Positions 9,381 to 18,602 of a stretch of DNA of 42,150 nucleotides are shown one piece after another. The first letter of the stretch is position 1; the number at the start of each line of letters is the position of its first letter. The DNA comes from Flavobacteriaceae bacterium bin25 (GTDB lineage Bacteria; Bacteroidota; Bacteroidia; Flavobacteriales; Flavobacteriaceae), in NCBI GenBank assembly GCA_002238525.1, contig MPMN01000021.1:1-42150 (forward strand), written 5' to 3'. Position numbers and translations under genes: made by a program. The notes beneath the pieces were generated by a model. The model made no database searches. It was given only the letters and a program-made list of their open reading frames with translations, and was not told the DNA's origin.

Positions 9381-9851
9381 ATGGCCAAACAAATAGATAT
9401 ACAAGTAAAAGAGAGTGAGAGCGAACTGAAAAAGCTCATATCTAAGCAAAAGACCCCCACCAATAAAAGTAGAGTTAGGATGCTTCTCTTGGTAAAACAG
9501 AAAAAAGTGACTTACACTAAGGATTTGGTCCCCCGGCTTAAGGTTTGCCGTAGAACTATTTATAGTTGGATGAGTATATACGCTCAATACGGTTTAAAGG
9601 AATTATTAGCGAGTAAAAAGCGTGGTGGTAATACCCCTGTGATAGAAGAACGAACCAAAGTAGCAATAGCGGAAAAGCTTGCAGATCCTTTGACAACGAT
9701 GACTAGTTATGTAGAGTTATTAGATTGGGTGCATAGAGAATACCAGTCTAATGTTAAATATACCACACTTCATAAGCATTGCCGGGAACATCACAATAGT
9801 ACATTAAAAGTCTCTAAAAGAGGGGGAGTATCCCGAATACTGTGTAAATAA
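9381..9851 (+). CDS. Orphan IS630-type helix-turn-helix protein
   Basis: This 156-residue basic protein resembles only the DNA-binding half of IS630-family transposases. A first HTH covers about residues 30-75 (VTYTKDLVPRLKVCRRTIYSWMSIYAQYGLKELL), followed by the typical link KKRGGNTPVIEER and a second winged-helix-like part (LTTMTSYVELLDWVHREY...YTTLHKHCREH). The protein stops at SKRGGVSRILCK, where a full transposase would continue into a DDE domain; no such domain is found in the following 180 bases in any frame. A strong terminator starts at the stop codon, so the gene looks like a self-contained unit and not a random truncation. It could be an adopted regulator, one ORF of a split transposase, or a remnant. 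DNA binding is likely; target and role are unknown. Confidence 0.75.
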   Translation: MAKQIDIQVKESESELKKLISKQKTPTNKSRVRMLLLVKQKKVTYTKDLVPRLKVCRRTIYSWMSIYAQYGLKELLASKKRGGNTPVIEERTKVAIAEKLADPLTTMTSYVELLDWVHREYQSNVKYTTLHKHCREHHNSTLKVSKRGGVSRILCK

Positions 9852-9890
9852 AAATCAGGTGGGTCTATGAAGACTCACCTGATTTTTTGT
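9851..9890 (+). terminator. Strong intrinsic terminator, probably bidirectional
   Basis: A nearly perfect 14-16 bp stem (AATCAGGTGGGTCT paired with AGACTCACCTGATT, one G-U pair) closes a four-base loop ATGA and is followed by TTTTTT. A-tracts on the other side would give a T-tract on the minus strand, so it may also stop transcription from the SGNH gene at 10033. Confidence 0.9.
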
Positions 9891-10032
9891 ATTTTTTCAG
9901 TGTGGTTTCCTAATCACATTTATCCTAGAATAAACCCACTAATGCAACTCTTTAGGATAAAGTTTTCGATTATAAATGAAAGTTAACCAAATTGGATAAA
10001 TAGGGGGTACAAATTAGTTTTTTCATTTTTGA

Positions 10033-10716
10033 TTATAGACTGCTCAACTTTTGGGTCAAAAGTTTTTCCATAATCTTATATCCCTCAGCTGTGGGATGTA
10101 CTCCATCATCGGCATATTCTTTTTTCATCCCAGAATTACCGTCTGTTAGAGCACTGAAATAATCGAGATATCCATAACCATTTTTCTCTGCGTATTGCTT
10201 CATCATTTGATTTAGCTTGGGAATTTTTATATGTGGATTCTTTCCAGGACTCCATCGGTAATCACTAGCTGGCAAGACGGAACACAATAAAACCTGAATA
10301 CCGTGAAAATCGGCCAGCTCACTCATTGATTTAATATTATCTAGTATTTCTTCAAGGCTTATCGGACCCGTATTGCCTGCAATATCATTGGTTCCCGCAA
10401 GAATAACTACCACCTTTGGGGCTAATGAAATTACATCATTTCGAAATCGAAGCAACATTTGTGAAGTTGTTTGACCACTTATGCCACGGTTGATATAATG
10501 TTTGTTCTGAAAAAAATCAGGCCTTGAATGACTCCAGCCTATCGTGATCGAATTACCCATAAAAACGACTCGATTTTCATCCGACTGTGGAGGGGAAAGA
10601 GCTTCATTCTGTTCACGAAAATGCTCCAAACCTCCCCAGTCTTGAGCAAACAGACCTAGAGACATAAAGATAGAAAATACAAGGACACCATATCTACAAA
10701 AAAGAACTTTCAACAT
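10033..10716 (-). CDS. SGNH/GDSL-type hydrolase (secreted esterase-like)
   Basis: SGNH hydrolases cleave esters, often acetyl or acyl groups on glycans. Counted from the chosen start, the signal peptide covers about residues 1-25 (ending GLFAQ). Block I is VVFMGNSITIGW with nucleophile S56, block II is NRGISGQTT, block III is LAGTNDI, and the Asp/His pair is in DDGVHPTAEGY, so all four blocks are intact. An in-frame ATG at 10764 would add 16 residues, but a consensus promoter (10735-10766) lies inside that stretch, so ATG 10716 with a 12-base leader is preferred. The gene is divergent from susC at 10821; a role in de-esterifying the imported glycan is plausible but inferred only from position. 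Confidence 0.88.
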   Translation of the reverse strand: MLKVLFCRYGVLVFSIFMSLGLFAQDWGGLEHFREQNEALSPPQSDENRVVFMGNSITIGWSHSRPDFFQNKHYINRGISGQTTSQMLLRFRNDVISLAPKVVVILAGTNDIAGNTGPISLEEILDNIKSMSELADFHGIQVLLCSVLPASDYRWSPGKNPHIKIPKLNQMMKQYAEKNGYGYLDYFSALTDGNSGMKKEYADDGVHPTAEGYKIMEKLLTQKLSSL

Positions 10717-10734
10717 TTGATAAACAATTTGTTT

Positions 10735-10766
10735 CAAAAATATTCTAATTTTCGTTGAAAACAAAA
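10735..10766 (-). promoter_or_regulatory. Consensus promoter of the SGNH hydrolase gene
   Basis: On the minus strand TTTTG (10766-10762) is followed after 19 bases by TATTTTTG (10742-10735), matching the Bacteroidota -33 and -7 elements. The expected transcription start is near 10728. This position decides the start codon of the SGNH gene. Confidence 0.65.
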
Positions 10767-10820
10767 TGTATTTTCCTAAATTAGCAAAATCTTAAAAAAA
10801 ATTAATACACAGTATGAATT

Positions 10821-13757
10821 ATGAATTTAAACTTTCTTAGAAAAGTTGTACCTCATGTGCTTGTGTTGATGATGTGTACCTATGCACTTCATGCTCAACG
10901 CACAATTTCAGGTACTGTTACAAGCGCTGACGGCCCGCTTCCCGGTGCCTCAGTGGTCGTTCAAGGCACTACGATTGGGACAGGAACAGATTTCGATGGG
11001 AATTTCACCATAGAAGTTTCAGACGGCGATGTTCTAGAATTTTCTTTTGTAGGCTATGTTTCTCAGCAAGTTCAAGTTGCTGGGCAAGATACAATCAATG
11101 TTTTCTTGCAAGTTGATAGTCAGCTTGAAGAAGTTGTAGTTACAGGATACGGTTCTCAACGCGAAAGAGAGATTACTTCTTCTGTGGTTAAAGTTACTGC
11201 TGAAGAATTTAATAGAGGACCCATTACCAATCCAAGCCAATTACTTCAGGGAAAAGTTGCAGGATTAAGCATTTATAACCGTGGCGGTAATCCCAATGGA
11301 GGGCCTACTATTCGGTTGCGAGGACTCTCTACAATCGGTGCTAATGTGCAACCTCTTTTTGTTATTGATGGAGTTATCGGGGCATCCCTGAATAATGTGG
11401 ATCCCAATGATATTGAAACTATCAACGTACTGAAAGATGGTTCTGCTGCTGCAATTTATGGTTCACGAGGTTCCTCCGGGGTTATTATCGTCACCACAAA
11501 AGGAGGCTCAGTGGATGAATTTTCACTCCAGTATAATGGACAAGTCGGTGTGTCAAGTATTCTTGACCAAGTTGATGTGATGACATCAGCAGAGTTTAAA
11601 GAAGCTGGGGGAGTCGATATGGGCTCTGAATCCGATTGGACTGATTTAGTAACCAGGGATGCATTAACCCAAATCCATAATGTTTCTGCATCCGGAGGAT
11701 TTGGGAAAACCAGCTTTAGAATCGCCGCCAATGTTCGAGAAGTTGAAGGTATCATTAATCGAACTGGATTTAATCAGTTCAATTCAAGAACCAACATCAA
11801 TACGAAGGCATTTAGAGATAAATTGACTATTGATTTTAATTCCTCTTATACCAAGAGAAATCAAGACAATGGCAATTCTGAAGTGATGGAACATGCCACG
11901 TATTTTAATCCAACAGCCCCTGTATATTTTGACGACACACCCTTTAGAGAATTCTTCTCTCAACAGCAAAGGGATGCCGTCGGCGGATATTTTCAACCAT
12001 TTGGTCTGTTTAGAAGCTATAATCCTGTTGCTATAACCGAACAAGGAAGATATCAAACGGAGGTTATTGATTTGAATTATAGTGTAAATGCCAACTATCA
12101 AATGACAGATTGGTTAAGCTTAACCGGTCAGTTTGCATCCCAGCAGTCTCGAAATAATTATGAAGAATCCCGATCTACTCAAGACTACCATACCCAAAGA
12201 GCAACAAGCGACCAAAGAGGAAACGTGGCTTTTGAAAATACAAATTATAGTTTTACCCTCTATGAGTTCTATGGAACTTTAAGAAAAAATTTAGGATTAA
12301 TTGATTTAACCTTCACCGGTGGATATTCATACCAAGAAGAAGACTGGTTTCGGAGAAGGATAGGTTTGATTGACTTTCCTAATGATAATATTGATTACGC
12401 TTACAACATTGGAGCATCGGAGCAACTTGTGGAAGCTACAAGTTTGCCCATTGGTGGTACTTTTTCAAATAAGGCACCGACTACAAAGATCATTGCAGGC
12501 TTTGCCCGATTGAATTTGGTGATAGATAATGGGATTTATTTTAATGCTTCAGTACGAAGAGAAGGCTCAACTAAATTAGGTGAAGAACAGAAATGGGGTG
12601 TTTTCCCAGCCGTTGGATTGGGGGCCGATATGAATAAATATCTTGGGCTTTCTTTCGACCGGCTAAAATTTAGAGTCGGCTATGGACAAACGGGCTCATT
12701 ACCTGTTGATTCAGGATTATCACAAATTGTATATAATTTCAGTTATGGTGCTAATGGTACCCAACAAGCACGAGCTTTCAACCCTGAGCTCAAGTGGGAA
12801 AGTAAGGCGGAAACCAATGTTGGGATTGAGTTTACTCAAGGGAATTTGAATGCCACGGTTGACTACTATACAAGAGAAATTTCTGATTTTTTACTCGAAG
12901 CAGAGGTCGATGCGGCCGTCTTTGGATTTAATCGAAGATGGCAAAACTCCGGTAAGATGACCACTTCAGGGATTGAATTAGCGGCCGACTATAATGTTAA
13001 TAATGTATGGTCACCAGGGATAGTGGTCTCCACTTATTCATCAACTCTCAATGAATATATTGTAGAAAATGGGATACTAACTGGTAACTTAGGCTCTCCA
13101 GGTCAGAACCAAACCAATATGATTCTGGTAAAACCAGGTGAAAAAATCGGTCAAATATGGGGTCCACGATTTGTTTCTGTAGATGCTGAAGGAAATCCTC
13201 AGTTTGAAGATGTCAACGGTGATGGTAATCTGGTAACAGGCCAAGACAAAGCCTTATCAGACGATGTTGATTTCGAAGTTTTAGGTACTGGGATTCCAAC
13301 CATAGAATTTGGATTCTCCAATAATATATCTCTAGGAAAATGGAATATCAACGCTTTTTTCAGAGGTGCTTTAGGTCATAGTCTAGTCAATACTTTCCGT
13401 GCTTTTTATGAACCTAGGGTAGGAAGTCAATCTTCATATAATTTCATCAATACCAAATTGGCCATTCCCGAATTGAAAGCAGCAAATTTCAGTTCTCTAT
13501 ACGTAGAAAAAGCGGATTTCTTCAAATTGGACAACCTAACGGTTTCCTATACCTTTGATATACCCGCGGAATCGGTAATTTCTGCGGCTTCTGTATCTGC
13601 AAATGTTCAAAATGCATTTGTTTTGTCAGGTTATACAGGTCCAGATCCTGAACCTTCCTTAACCGACGGTGGTAATGTATTGGCACCAGGTATTGATAGA
13701 AGAAACAGCTATTTCACTTCCCGAACCTTTACTTTGGGATTAAACATTGACTTTTAA
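10821..13757 (+). CDS. SusC/RagA-family TonB-dependent transporter (locus 1)
   Basis: SusC-like proteins form the outer membrane channel for glycan oligomers, capped by a SusD lipoprotein and powered by TonB. A signal peptide (about residues 1-25, ending ALHAQ) is followed by a carboxypeptidase-regulatory-like domain (about 28-101, with DFDGNFTIEV and FSFVGY). Next comes the SusC-type motif LEEVVVTGYG (102-111), a plug with LQGKVAGLSI, IRLRGLSTIG, PLFVIDGV and AAAIYGSRGSSGVIIVTTK, and a long beta barrel. DVNGDGNL near the C-terminal third is the calcium-loop-like motif common in SusC proteins, and the end SRTFTLGLNIDF is a typical barrel closure. Length 978 is normal. It is followed after 11 bases by its SusD partner. 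The substrate cannot be read from sequence. Confidence 0.96.
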   Translation: MNLNFLRKVVPHVLVLMMCTYALHAQRTISGTVTSADGPLPGASVVVQGTTIGTGTDFDGNFTIEVSDGDVLEFSFVGYVSQQVQVAGQDTINVFLQVDSQLEEVVVTGYGSQREREITSSVVKVTAEEFNRGPITNPSQLLQGKVAGLSIYNRGGNPNGGPTIRLRGLSTIGANVQPLFVIDGVIGASLNNVDPNDIETINVLKDGSAAAIYGSRGSSGVIIVTTKGGSVDEFSLQYNGQVGVSSILDQVDVMTSAEFKEAGGVDMGSESDWTDLVTRDALTQIHNVSASGGFGKTSFRIAANVREVEGIINRTGFNQFNSRTNINTKAFRDKLTIDFNSSYTKRNQDNGNSEVMEHATYFNPTAPVYFDDTPFREFFSQQQRDAVGGYFQPFGLFRSYNPVAITEQGRYQTEVIDLNYSVNANYQMTDWLSLTGQFASQQSRNNYEESRSTQDYHTQRATSDQRGNVAFENTNYSFTLYEFYGTLRKNLGLIDLTFTGGYSYQEEDWFRRRIGLIDFPNDNIDYAYNIGASEQLVEATSLPIGGTFSNKAPTTKIIAGFARLNLVIDNGIYFNASVRREGSTKLGEEQKWGVFPAVGLGADMNKYLGLSFDRLKFRVGYGQTGSLPVDSGLSQIVYNFSYGANGTQQARAFNPELKWESKAETNVGIEFTQGNLNATVDYYTREISDFLLEAEVDAAVFGFNRRWQNSGKMTTSGIELAADYNVNNVWSPGIVVSTYSSTLNEYIVENGILTGNLGSPGQNQTNMILVKPGEKIGQIWGPRFVSVDAEGNPQFEDVNGDGNLVTGQDKALSDDVDFEVLGTGIPTIEFGFSNNISLGKWNINAFFRGALGHSLVNTFRAFYEPRVGSQSSYNFINTKLAIPELKAANFSSLYVEKADFFKLDNLTVSYTFDIPAESVISAASVSANVQNAFVLSGYTGPDPEPSLTDGGNVLAPGIDRRNSYFTSRTFTLGLNIDF

Positions 13758-13768
13758 TTTTTACTAAA

Positions 13769-15424
13769 ATGAAGAATTTTATAAAATATATATTGATTGC
13801 TCCACTAGTATTTTTCGCTTTTGGATGTGACTTGGAAGAAAATCTAATTGGCAATTTTACTGAGCCATTCACCCTTGGTGGAGATTCAGGTGGAATAGTT
13901 GCTCCCCCGATTAGTGAAGGTGAATTTGACGGAAGCAATCAAACGGTATCTGATAGACTTCAAGGAGCCTTTGATAAATTGCGTGATGGAACGGCAGGAC
14001 ACAACAACTATTGGTCAATTGTAACTGTCGCAGCTGATGACATTTTTATTGGAGTTAAAGGAGGAGACTGGTATGATGGAGGTACTTGGGTACAAATTCA
14101 TCAACACACCAATGATGCTACCCACGAAGGTACAGGCAATGCTTGGAATACAATTTACAACTCCATTAATGAGGTGAATAACACTCTCGCAGGTAGTGGT
14201 TTAAATGATAATGATATGTCACAATTAAAAGTGTTAAGAGCCTTCTTATATTGGAGATTACTTGATACATGGGGTAACGTTAAATTGGTTACAACACCTG
14301 GAACTGATGTCCCCCAATCATCACGTGCTGAAGTCTTTAGTTTTGTTGAGCGAGAGATTTTAGATGCATTAGGTATATCCGAAGTTTCTGCCATGATGGA
14401 TTTATCTGGAAGTCCTCTGACTACAGAAGACAAGAAATATCGGGTCAACCAGTTTGCTGCTCTGGCCTTACTTACGAGACTCTACCTCAATGCTGAAGTT
14501 TATACTGGAACTGCGATGTATCAGAAAGCTGCAGATGCGGCAACTTATGTAATTGATAATGGACCATACATGTTGAGTGACGATAATTATAGCATTAAAA
14601 ATTTAGCTAAACGTCCAGTACCCATAAATGGTGTATCAGACTCAGATAATCTCACAGGGTATGCGGCTGTTTTTGCACCAAACAATCAAGATAATCCTGA
14701 AATTATTTGGTCCGTGAATTATGATCCTGCAACAGGGGGTGGCATGAATTTCAATATGATGACTTTACACTACGCCAGTCAAAATACTTGGAATTTTTCT
14801 GCTCAACCATGGAATGGTTATCAAACAGTAACAGACTTTTATAATACCTATGATGCTAGTGATGCTCGAAAATCTAACTTTTTGGAAGGTCAACAATATG
14901 ATTTTCAGGGGATTCCATTAATTGATTGGGCTGCGGATGATTTTGATGAAAGTGGAGCTCAGTCTCTAAGCCTTGTCTATACACCCTATGTAAATGAATT
15001 GGAACCAAACACCTGTAGGCAGTGTGGTGTTCGTATGCATAAATTCAGCTTTAGACAGTTTCAGAAAGATAATATGGACAATGATTTTCCGTTGTTCAGA
15101 TTGGGAGAAGTCTATATGAATCGTGCTGAAGCAAAGGCACGAGCTGCAGCCGACTGGTCTCAAGCACTCCCAGATGTAAATATGATTAGAAGAAGAGCCG
15201 GTGTATCTGAATATTCTTCGATTTCAGGAGATGAATTTTTGGCTGAAAGGGGACGTGAATTTTATCAGGAAGCACTAAGAAGGACTGATTTGATCCGATT
15301 CGGGAAATATGGAGATAGTTGGTGGGAAAAGCCTGCTTCTCAAGATTTTAGAATCCTTTTCCCAATTCCACAATCGCAAATTGATGCCTCTAATGGTACA
15401 TTAGTTCAAAACCCTGGATACTAG
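13769..15424 (+). CDS. SusD/RagB-family glycan-binding lipoprotein (locus 1)
   Basis: SusD proteins sit on the cell surface as the hinged lid over SusC and bind the glycan. The lipoprotein signal ends at Cys20 (LVFFAFGC), and CDLEEN fits the acidic lipoprotein export signal of Bacteroidota. Family features include the N-terminal helical TPR-like part (NTIYNSINEVNNTL, LKVLRAFLYWRLLDTWGNVKLV, FAALALLTRLYLNAEVY) and the C-terminal LGEVYMNRAEAKARA, NMIRRRAGV, FLAERGREFYQEALRRTDLIRFGKY and RILFPIPQSQIDAS. Length 551 is usual. A strong terminator follows 34 bases after the stop, so susC and susD at this locus form a two-gene operon. Confidence 0.96.
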   Translation: MKNFIKYILIAPLVFFAFGCDLEENLIGNFTEPFTLGGDSGGIVAPPISEGEFDGSNQTVSDRLQGAFDKLRDGTAGHNNYWSIVTVAADDIFIGVKGGDWYDGGTWVQIHQHTNDATHEGTGNAWNTIYNSINEVNNTLAGSGLNDNDMSQLKVLRAFLYWRLLDTWGNVKLVTTPGTDVPQSSRAEVFSFVEREILDALGISEVSAMMDLSGSPLTTEDKKYRVNQFAALALLTRLYLNAEVYTGTAMYQKAADAATYVIDNGPYMLSDDNYSIKNLAKRPVPINGVSDSDNLTGYAAVFAPNNQDNPEIIWSVNYDPATGGGMNFNMMTLHYASQNTWNFSAQPWNGYQTVTDFYNTYDASDARKSNFLEGQQYDFQGIPLIDWAADDFDESGAQSLSLVYTPYVNELEPNTCRQCGVRMHKFSFRQFQKDNMDNDFPLFRLGEVYMNRAEAKARAAADWSQALPDVNMIRRRAGVSEYSSISGDEFLAERGREFYQEALRRTDLIRFGKYGDSWWEKPASQDFRILFPIPQSQIDASNGTLVQNPGY

Positions 15425-15458
15425 AAGAAAATTTTCTGTAGAAGATATATGATTTGTT

Positions 15459-15486
15459 GGGGGCTGAAATAAGCCCCCTTTTTTTG
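15459..15486 (+). terminator. Intrinsic terminator after the first SusC/SusD pair
   Basis: GGGGGCT-GAAATA-AGCCCCC forms a perfect 7 bp GC-rich stem followed by seven T residues. It separates the first pair from the second SusC/SusD transcript. Confidence 0.92.
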
Positions 15487-15633
15487 TATATTTACTGATA
15501 TTTGTTGGAATTAGTTTTTTATTTGATATACTAAGTTTTGAATAGGTGAGGTTGATGTTTGAGTTCATCATTTGGATAATTAAGGTGCTAGCAATTTAAT
15601 TTAAACGATTATTAAACTTATACTACGTTTATT

Positions 15634-18600
15634 GTGCTGATTTTCAGTGGTTTGAGATTAGGATTTTTTCTTTGTTTTATCTGTTTGTCTTTGGGATTTT
15701 CCCAAGTGATTATTGAAGGGAAGGTGGTCGACAGCCAAGGCCCTTTGGTGGGTGTAAACATCGTAGTTGAGGGAACTTCAACCGGAGTAACTTCAGATTT
15801 TGACGGGAATTTTTTGATATCAGTTCCATCATTAAATCGAGTTTTAGTTTTTAGTTATATCGGTTATGAAACTAGTCAAATCGAGGTTGATTCAGATGAA
15901 TTTTTGGAGGTTATGATGCAACTAGAGATGGGAAGTTTAGACGAAGTAATCGTGGTTGGCTATGGAACCCAAACCAAGAGCAACTTGGTGGGTTCTGTCG
16001 TTAGTGTTGATGTTGAAGAGGCCAATCAAATTCCAACGACCAATATTTCTGAGCTTTTAAGGGGTAGAGCTGCTGGAGTTCAAGTCAATCTGGGTGACCC
16101 AAGACCTGGAGGCTTTTCAAACATAGTTATTCGAGGAAATGTCTCTGTAGCAGGGGGGAACAGCCCATTGATTATTGTTGATGGTCTTCCTTATGACAAT
16201 CTTAATGATGTGCCTGCAGGTGATATCGCTTCTATAGAAATACTCAAAGATGCAGCATCTACGGCAATCTATGGTGCTAGAGCATCCAATGGTGTGATTT
16301 TAGTAACAACCAAAAGTGCAGACCAAACAATTAAACCAAGATTTAGTTATTCCTCCTATGTCTCAACCCAAACCTTGACAAGAAATTTTAATCTTTTTAC
16401 CGGAGAGCAGTTTGCTGATTTGCGAAGACAAGCTAATAGAAATCGTAGGACGGGAGATTTTCTTTCCGATGGTATTATTTTTTCGCCCTTTGAAAGAGAT
16501 GCTATTGAAAACGGTCTGTATGTTGATTGGGAAGATTTGGTTCTAGATGATGCATTGTTGACCAACCATACACTGAGTATTAGTTCAGGGGGACAAAGGA
16601 CCAAATTGTATTCCAGTATCAATTATTTCAGTCAACTGGGAATTATACCCAATTCGAAGTATAATCGATTGAGCTTTAAATTGAATCTAAATCAAAAACT
16701 AACCGAAAAAATTAATTTGGATTTTATATTCAACTATCAAGACGCTGTTCAGGAAAAGGAAACTGGAGGTTTGAATTTCACTACCATTACCCCACTTGCT
16801 AAACCATTTGACGAGCAGGGAAATCTTCTGAAATACTTTTTAGGACCGACCGATACGAGTAATGTCAACCCTCTTTGGGATCAAAGGGAATCTTTGGATG
16901 AGGCTGAGATTGATCTAATTGATTTAAGCTTAAAATTAAATTTTCGTATTCTACCCTCTCTAACCTATTCACTAAAGACTTTTCAGCGAAACAGATTCAA
17001 TAATCAGGGTGTCTATCGTTCATCATTACATTCAGCCGGAGACCAAGGAACTGGTGGCATTGGAGTACTTATCAACAGTAGATACAATCAAGTTTTGATT
17101 GAAAATATTGTCTCCTTTACCCCAGATTTGGGTCAAGATCACACATTTGATTTTACCACTGTCCAAGCTTATGATCAGCAGATTAGTGAGTATTCACAAT
17201 TAGATAAATCAGGATTCTTGAATGATGGTTTGAAGTATGATGGTCTAGCCACTGAATTACTCAGTAGTATTCGAAATGTATCCAGAAGAAGAATTCTGTC
17301 TTTTATGGGCAGGGCACGATACTCACTTAAGAATAAGTATCTTTTTGAAGCTACAATTAGGGCAGATGCTTCATCTGTTTTTGCTGAGGATAATAAATGG
17401 GGGTATTTTCCTGCCATTTCTGGGGCATGGAAAATTCATCGTGAATTTTTCAAAGATCACAGAAAAATTGATGAACTGAAATTACGGGTCAGCTATGGTG
17501 CAACAGGCAACCAAGGAATCAACCCTCTTGAGTCATTAGGTGTGGCGGATTTCACTCCATATGTTTTTGGATCTCAAGTTGTGGGAGGTGCGGTAGCTTC
17601 TTCTCGACTGCCAAACCCTCAATTGAAGTGGGAAACCACTATTACGGCGAATTTGGGTCTCGACTTTTCTTTTTTGAATCGTTCCTTTAGTGGTACTGCA
17701 GAAGTCTATCAAGCCAATACCATTGACTTGTTATTGGACCGGTCCATTGCAGCTTCTACGGGATTTAGTGTAACCCGGTTTAATGTGGGTGAATTGCAAA
17801 ATACAGGTGCAGAACTAACCCTTAACGCACGATTATATGATAGATCTGATCTATATATTGATCTGGGCACAGTACTTTCCACCAATAGAAATAAAATAAT
17901 TGCCCTTACCGGAGAGGTTGATAGTGAGGGAAATTTTATTGATATCCCCTCAACAGCTGGACGGTTATCTATTGGTCAATCTATTAACAGCATTTGGCTA
18001 CCTCAATATGCTGGTATTTTTCAAGAAGGAGATGATGTAGTAGCAGCTGGTATTCCAACTGCCCAGCCTGGAGATGTTCGGGTTGTAGACCAAAATCAAG
18101 ACGGACAAATTGATGATCGTGATAATGTCTTTGTAGCAACAGATCCCGATTGGTATGGATCATTTACTGGCACTATTCGCTATAAGGGGTTCGATGTTTT
18201 TGCTGACTTCTATTCTGTCCAAGGTGCTACTCGAATCAACTCGGTCCTCGCAAATGGAGAAATGTGGAAAGGAGCGATTAACGGCATTGTAACCAGATAT
18301 TATACTCCCGAATTCCCATCCTTAGAATTTCCAAGACCCAAGCCGATCACACATGCCCATCTTTATTCATTTGCTGTTAGGGATGCATCTTATTTTAGAT
18401 TACGTACTCTAACTGTGGGTTATACCCTACCTAAGCAATGGAAATCATCTCTTGGGATAGAAAATTTACGAATTTATTTTACGGGCACAAATTTATTTAC
18501 TATCACAGATTTTCCTTCTTATTCACCAGAGCAGGATTTGTTTAATGGGGTATTTCCTGAAACATTGAATATAACTATTGGTCTTAATGTTGATATTTAG
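15634..18600 (+). CDS. SusC/RagA-family TonB-dependent transporter (locus 2)
   Basis: This is a second, clearly divergent SusC paralogue of 988 residues. The signal peptide (residues 1-23, ending SLGFSQ) leads into a carboxypeptidase-regulatory-like domain (SDFDGNFLISV, FSYIGYET), then LDEVIVVGYGTQ (102-113). The plug has LLRGRAAGVQV, IVIRGNVSVAGG, LIIVDGLPYD and STAIYGARASNGVILVTTK, and a large barrel ends FPETLNITIGLNVDI. VDQNQDGQIDDRDN is the calcium-loop-like motif. The start is uncertain: the frame is closed by TAA at 15613 and the first usable codon is GTG 15634, with no ATG before the signal peptide. It is followed 2 bases later by its SusD partner. Confidence 0.95.
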   Translation: MLIFSGLRLGFFLCFICLSLGFSQVIIEGKVVDSQGPLVGVNIVVEGTSTGVTSDFDGNFLISVPSLNRVLVFSYIGYETSQIEVDSDEFLEVMMQLEMGSLDEVIVVGYGTQTKSNLVGSVVSVDVEEANQIPTTNISELLRGRAAGVQVNLGDPRPGGFSNIVIRGNVSVAGGNSPLIIVDGLPYDNLNDVPAGDIASIEILKDAASTAIYGARASNGVILVTTKSADQTIKPRFSYSSYVSTQTLTRNFNLFTGEQFADLRRQANRNRRTGDFLSDGIIFSPFERDAIENGLYVDWEDLVLDDALLTNHTLSISSGGQRTKLYSSINYFSQLGIIPNSKYNRLSFKLNLNQKLTEKINLDFIFNYQDAVQEKETGGLNFTTITPLAKPFDEQGNLLKYFLGPTDTSNVNPLWDQRESLDEAEIDLIDLSLKLNFRILPSLTYSLKTFQRNRFNNQGVYRSSLHSAGDQGTGGIGVLINSRYNQVLIENIVSFTPDLGQDHTFDFTTVQAYDQQISEYSQLDKSGFLNDGLKYDGLATELLSSIRNVSRRRILSFMGRARYSLKNKYLFEATIRADASSVFAEDNKWGYFPAISGAWKIHREFFKDHRKIDELKLRVSYGATGNQGINPLESLGVADFTPYVFGSQVVGGAVASSRLPNPQLKWETTITANLGLDFSFLNRSFSGTAEVYQANTIDLLLDRSIAASTGFSVTRFNVGELQNTGAELTLNARLYDRSDLYIDLGTVLSTNRNKIIALTGEVDSEGNFIDIPSTAGRLSIGQSINSIWLPQYAGIFQEGDDVVAAGIPTAQPGDVRVVDQNQDGQIDDRDNVFVATDPDWYGSFTGTIRYKGFDVFADFYSVQGATRINSVLANGEMWKGAINGIVTRYYTPEFPSLEFPRPKPITHAHLYSFAVRDASYFRLRTLTVGYTLPKQWKSSLGIENLRIYFTGTNLFTITDFPSYSPEQDLFNGVFPETLNITIGLNVDI

Positions 18601-18602
18601 TC

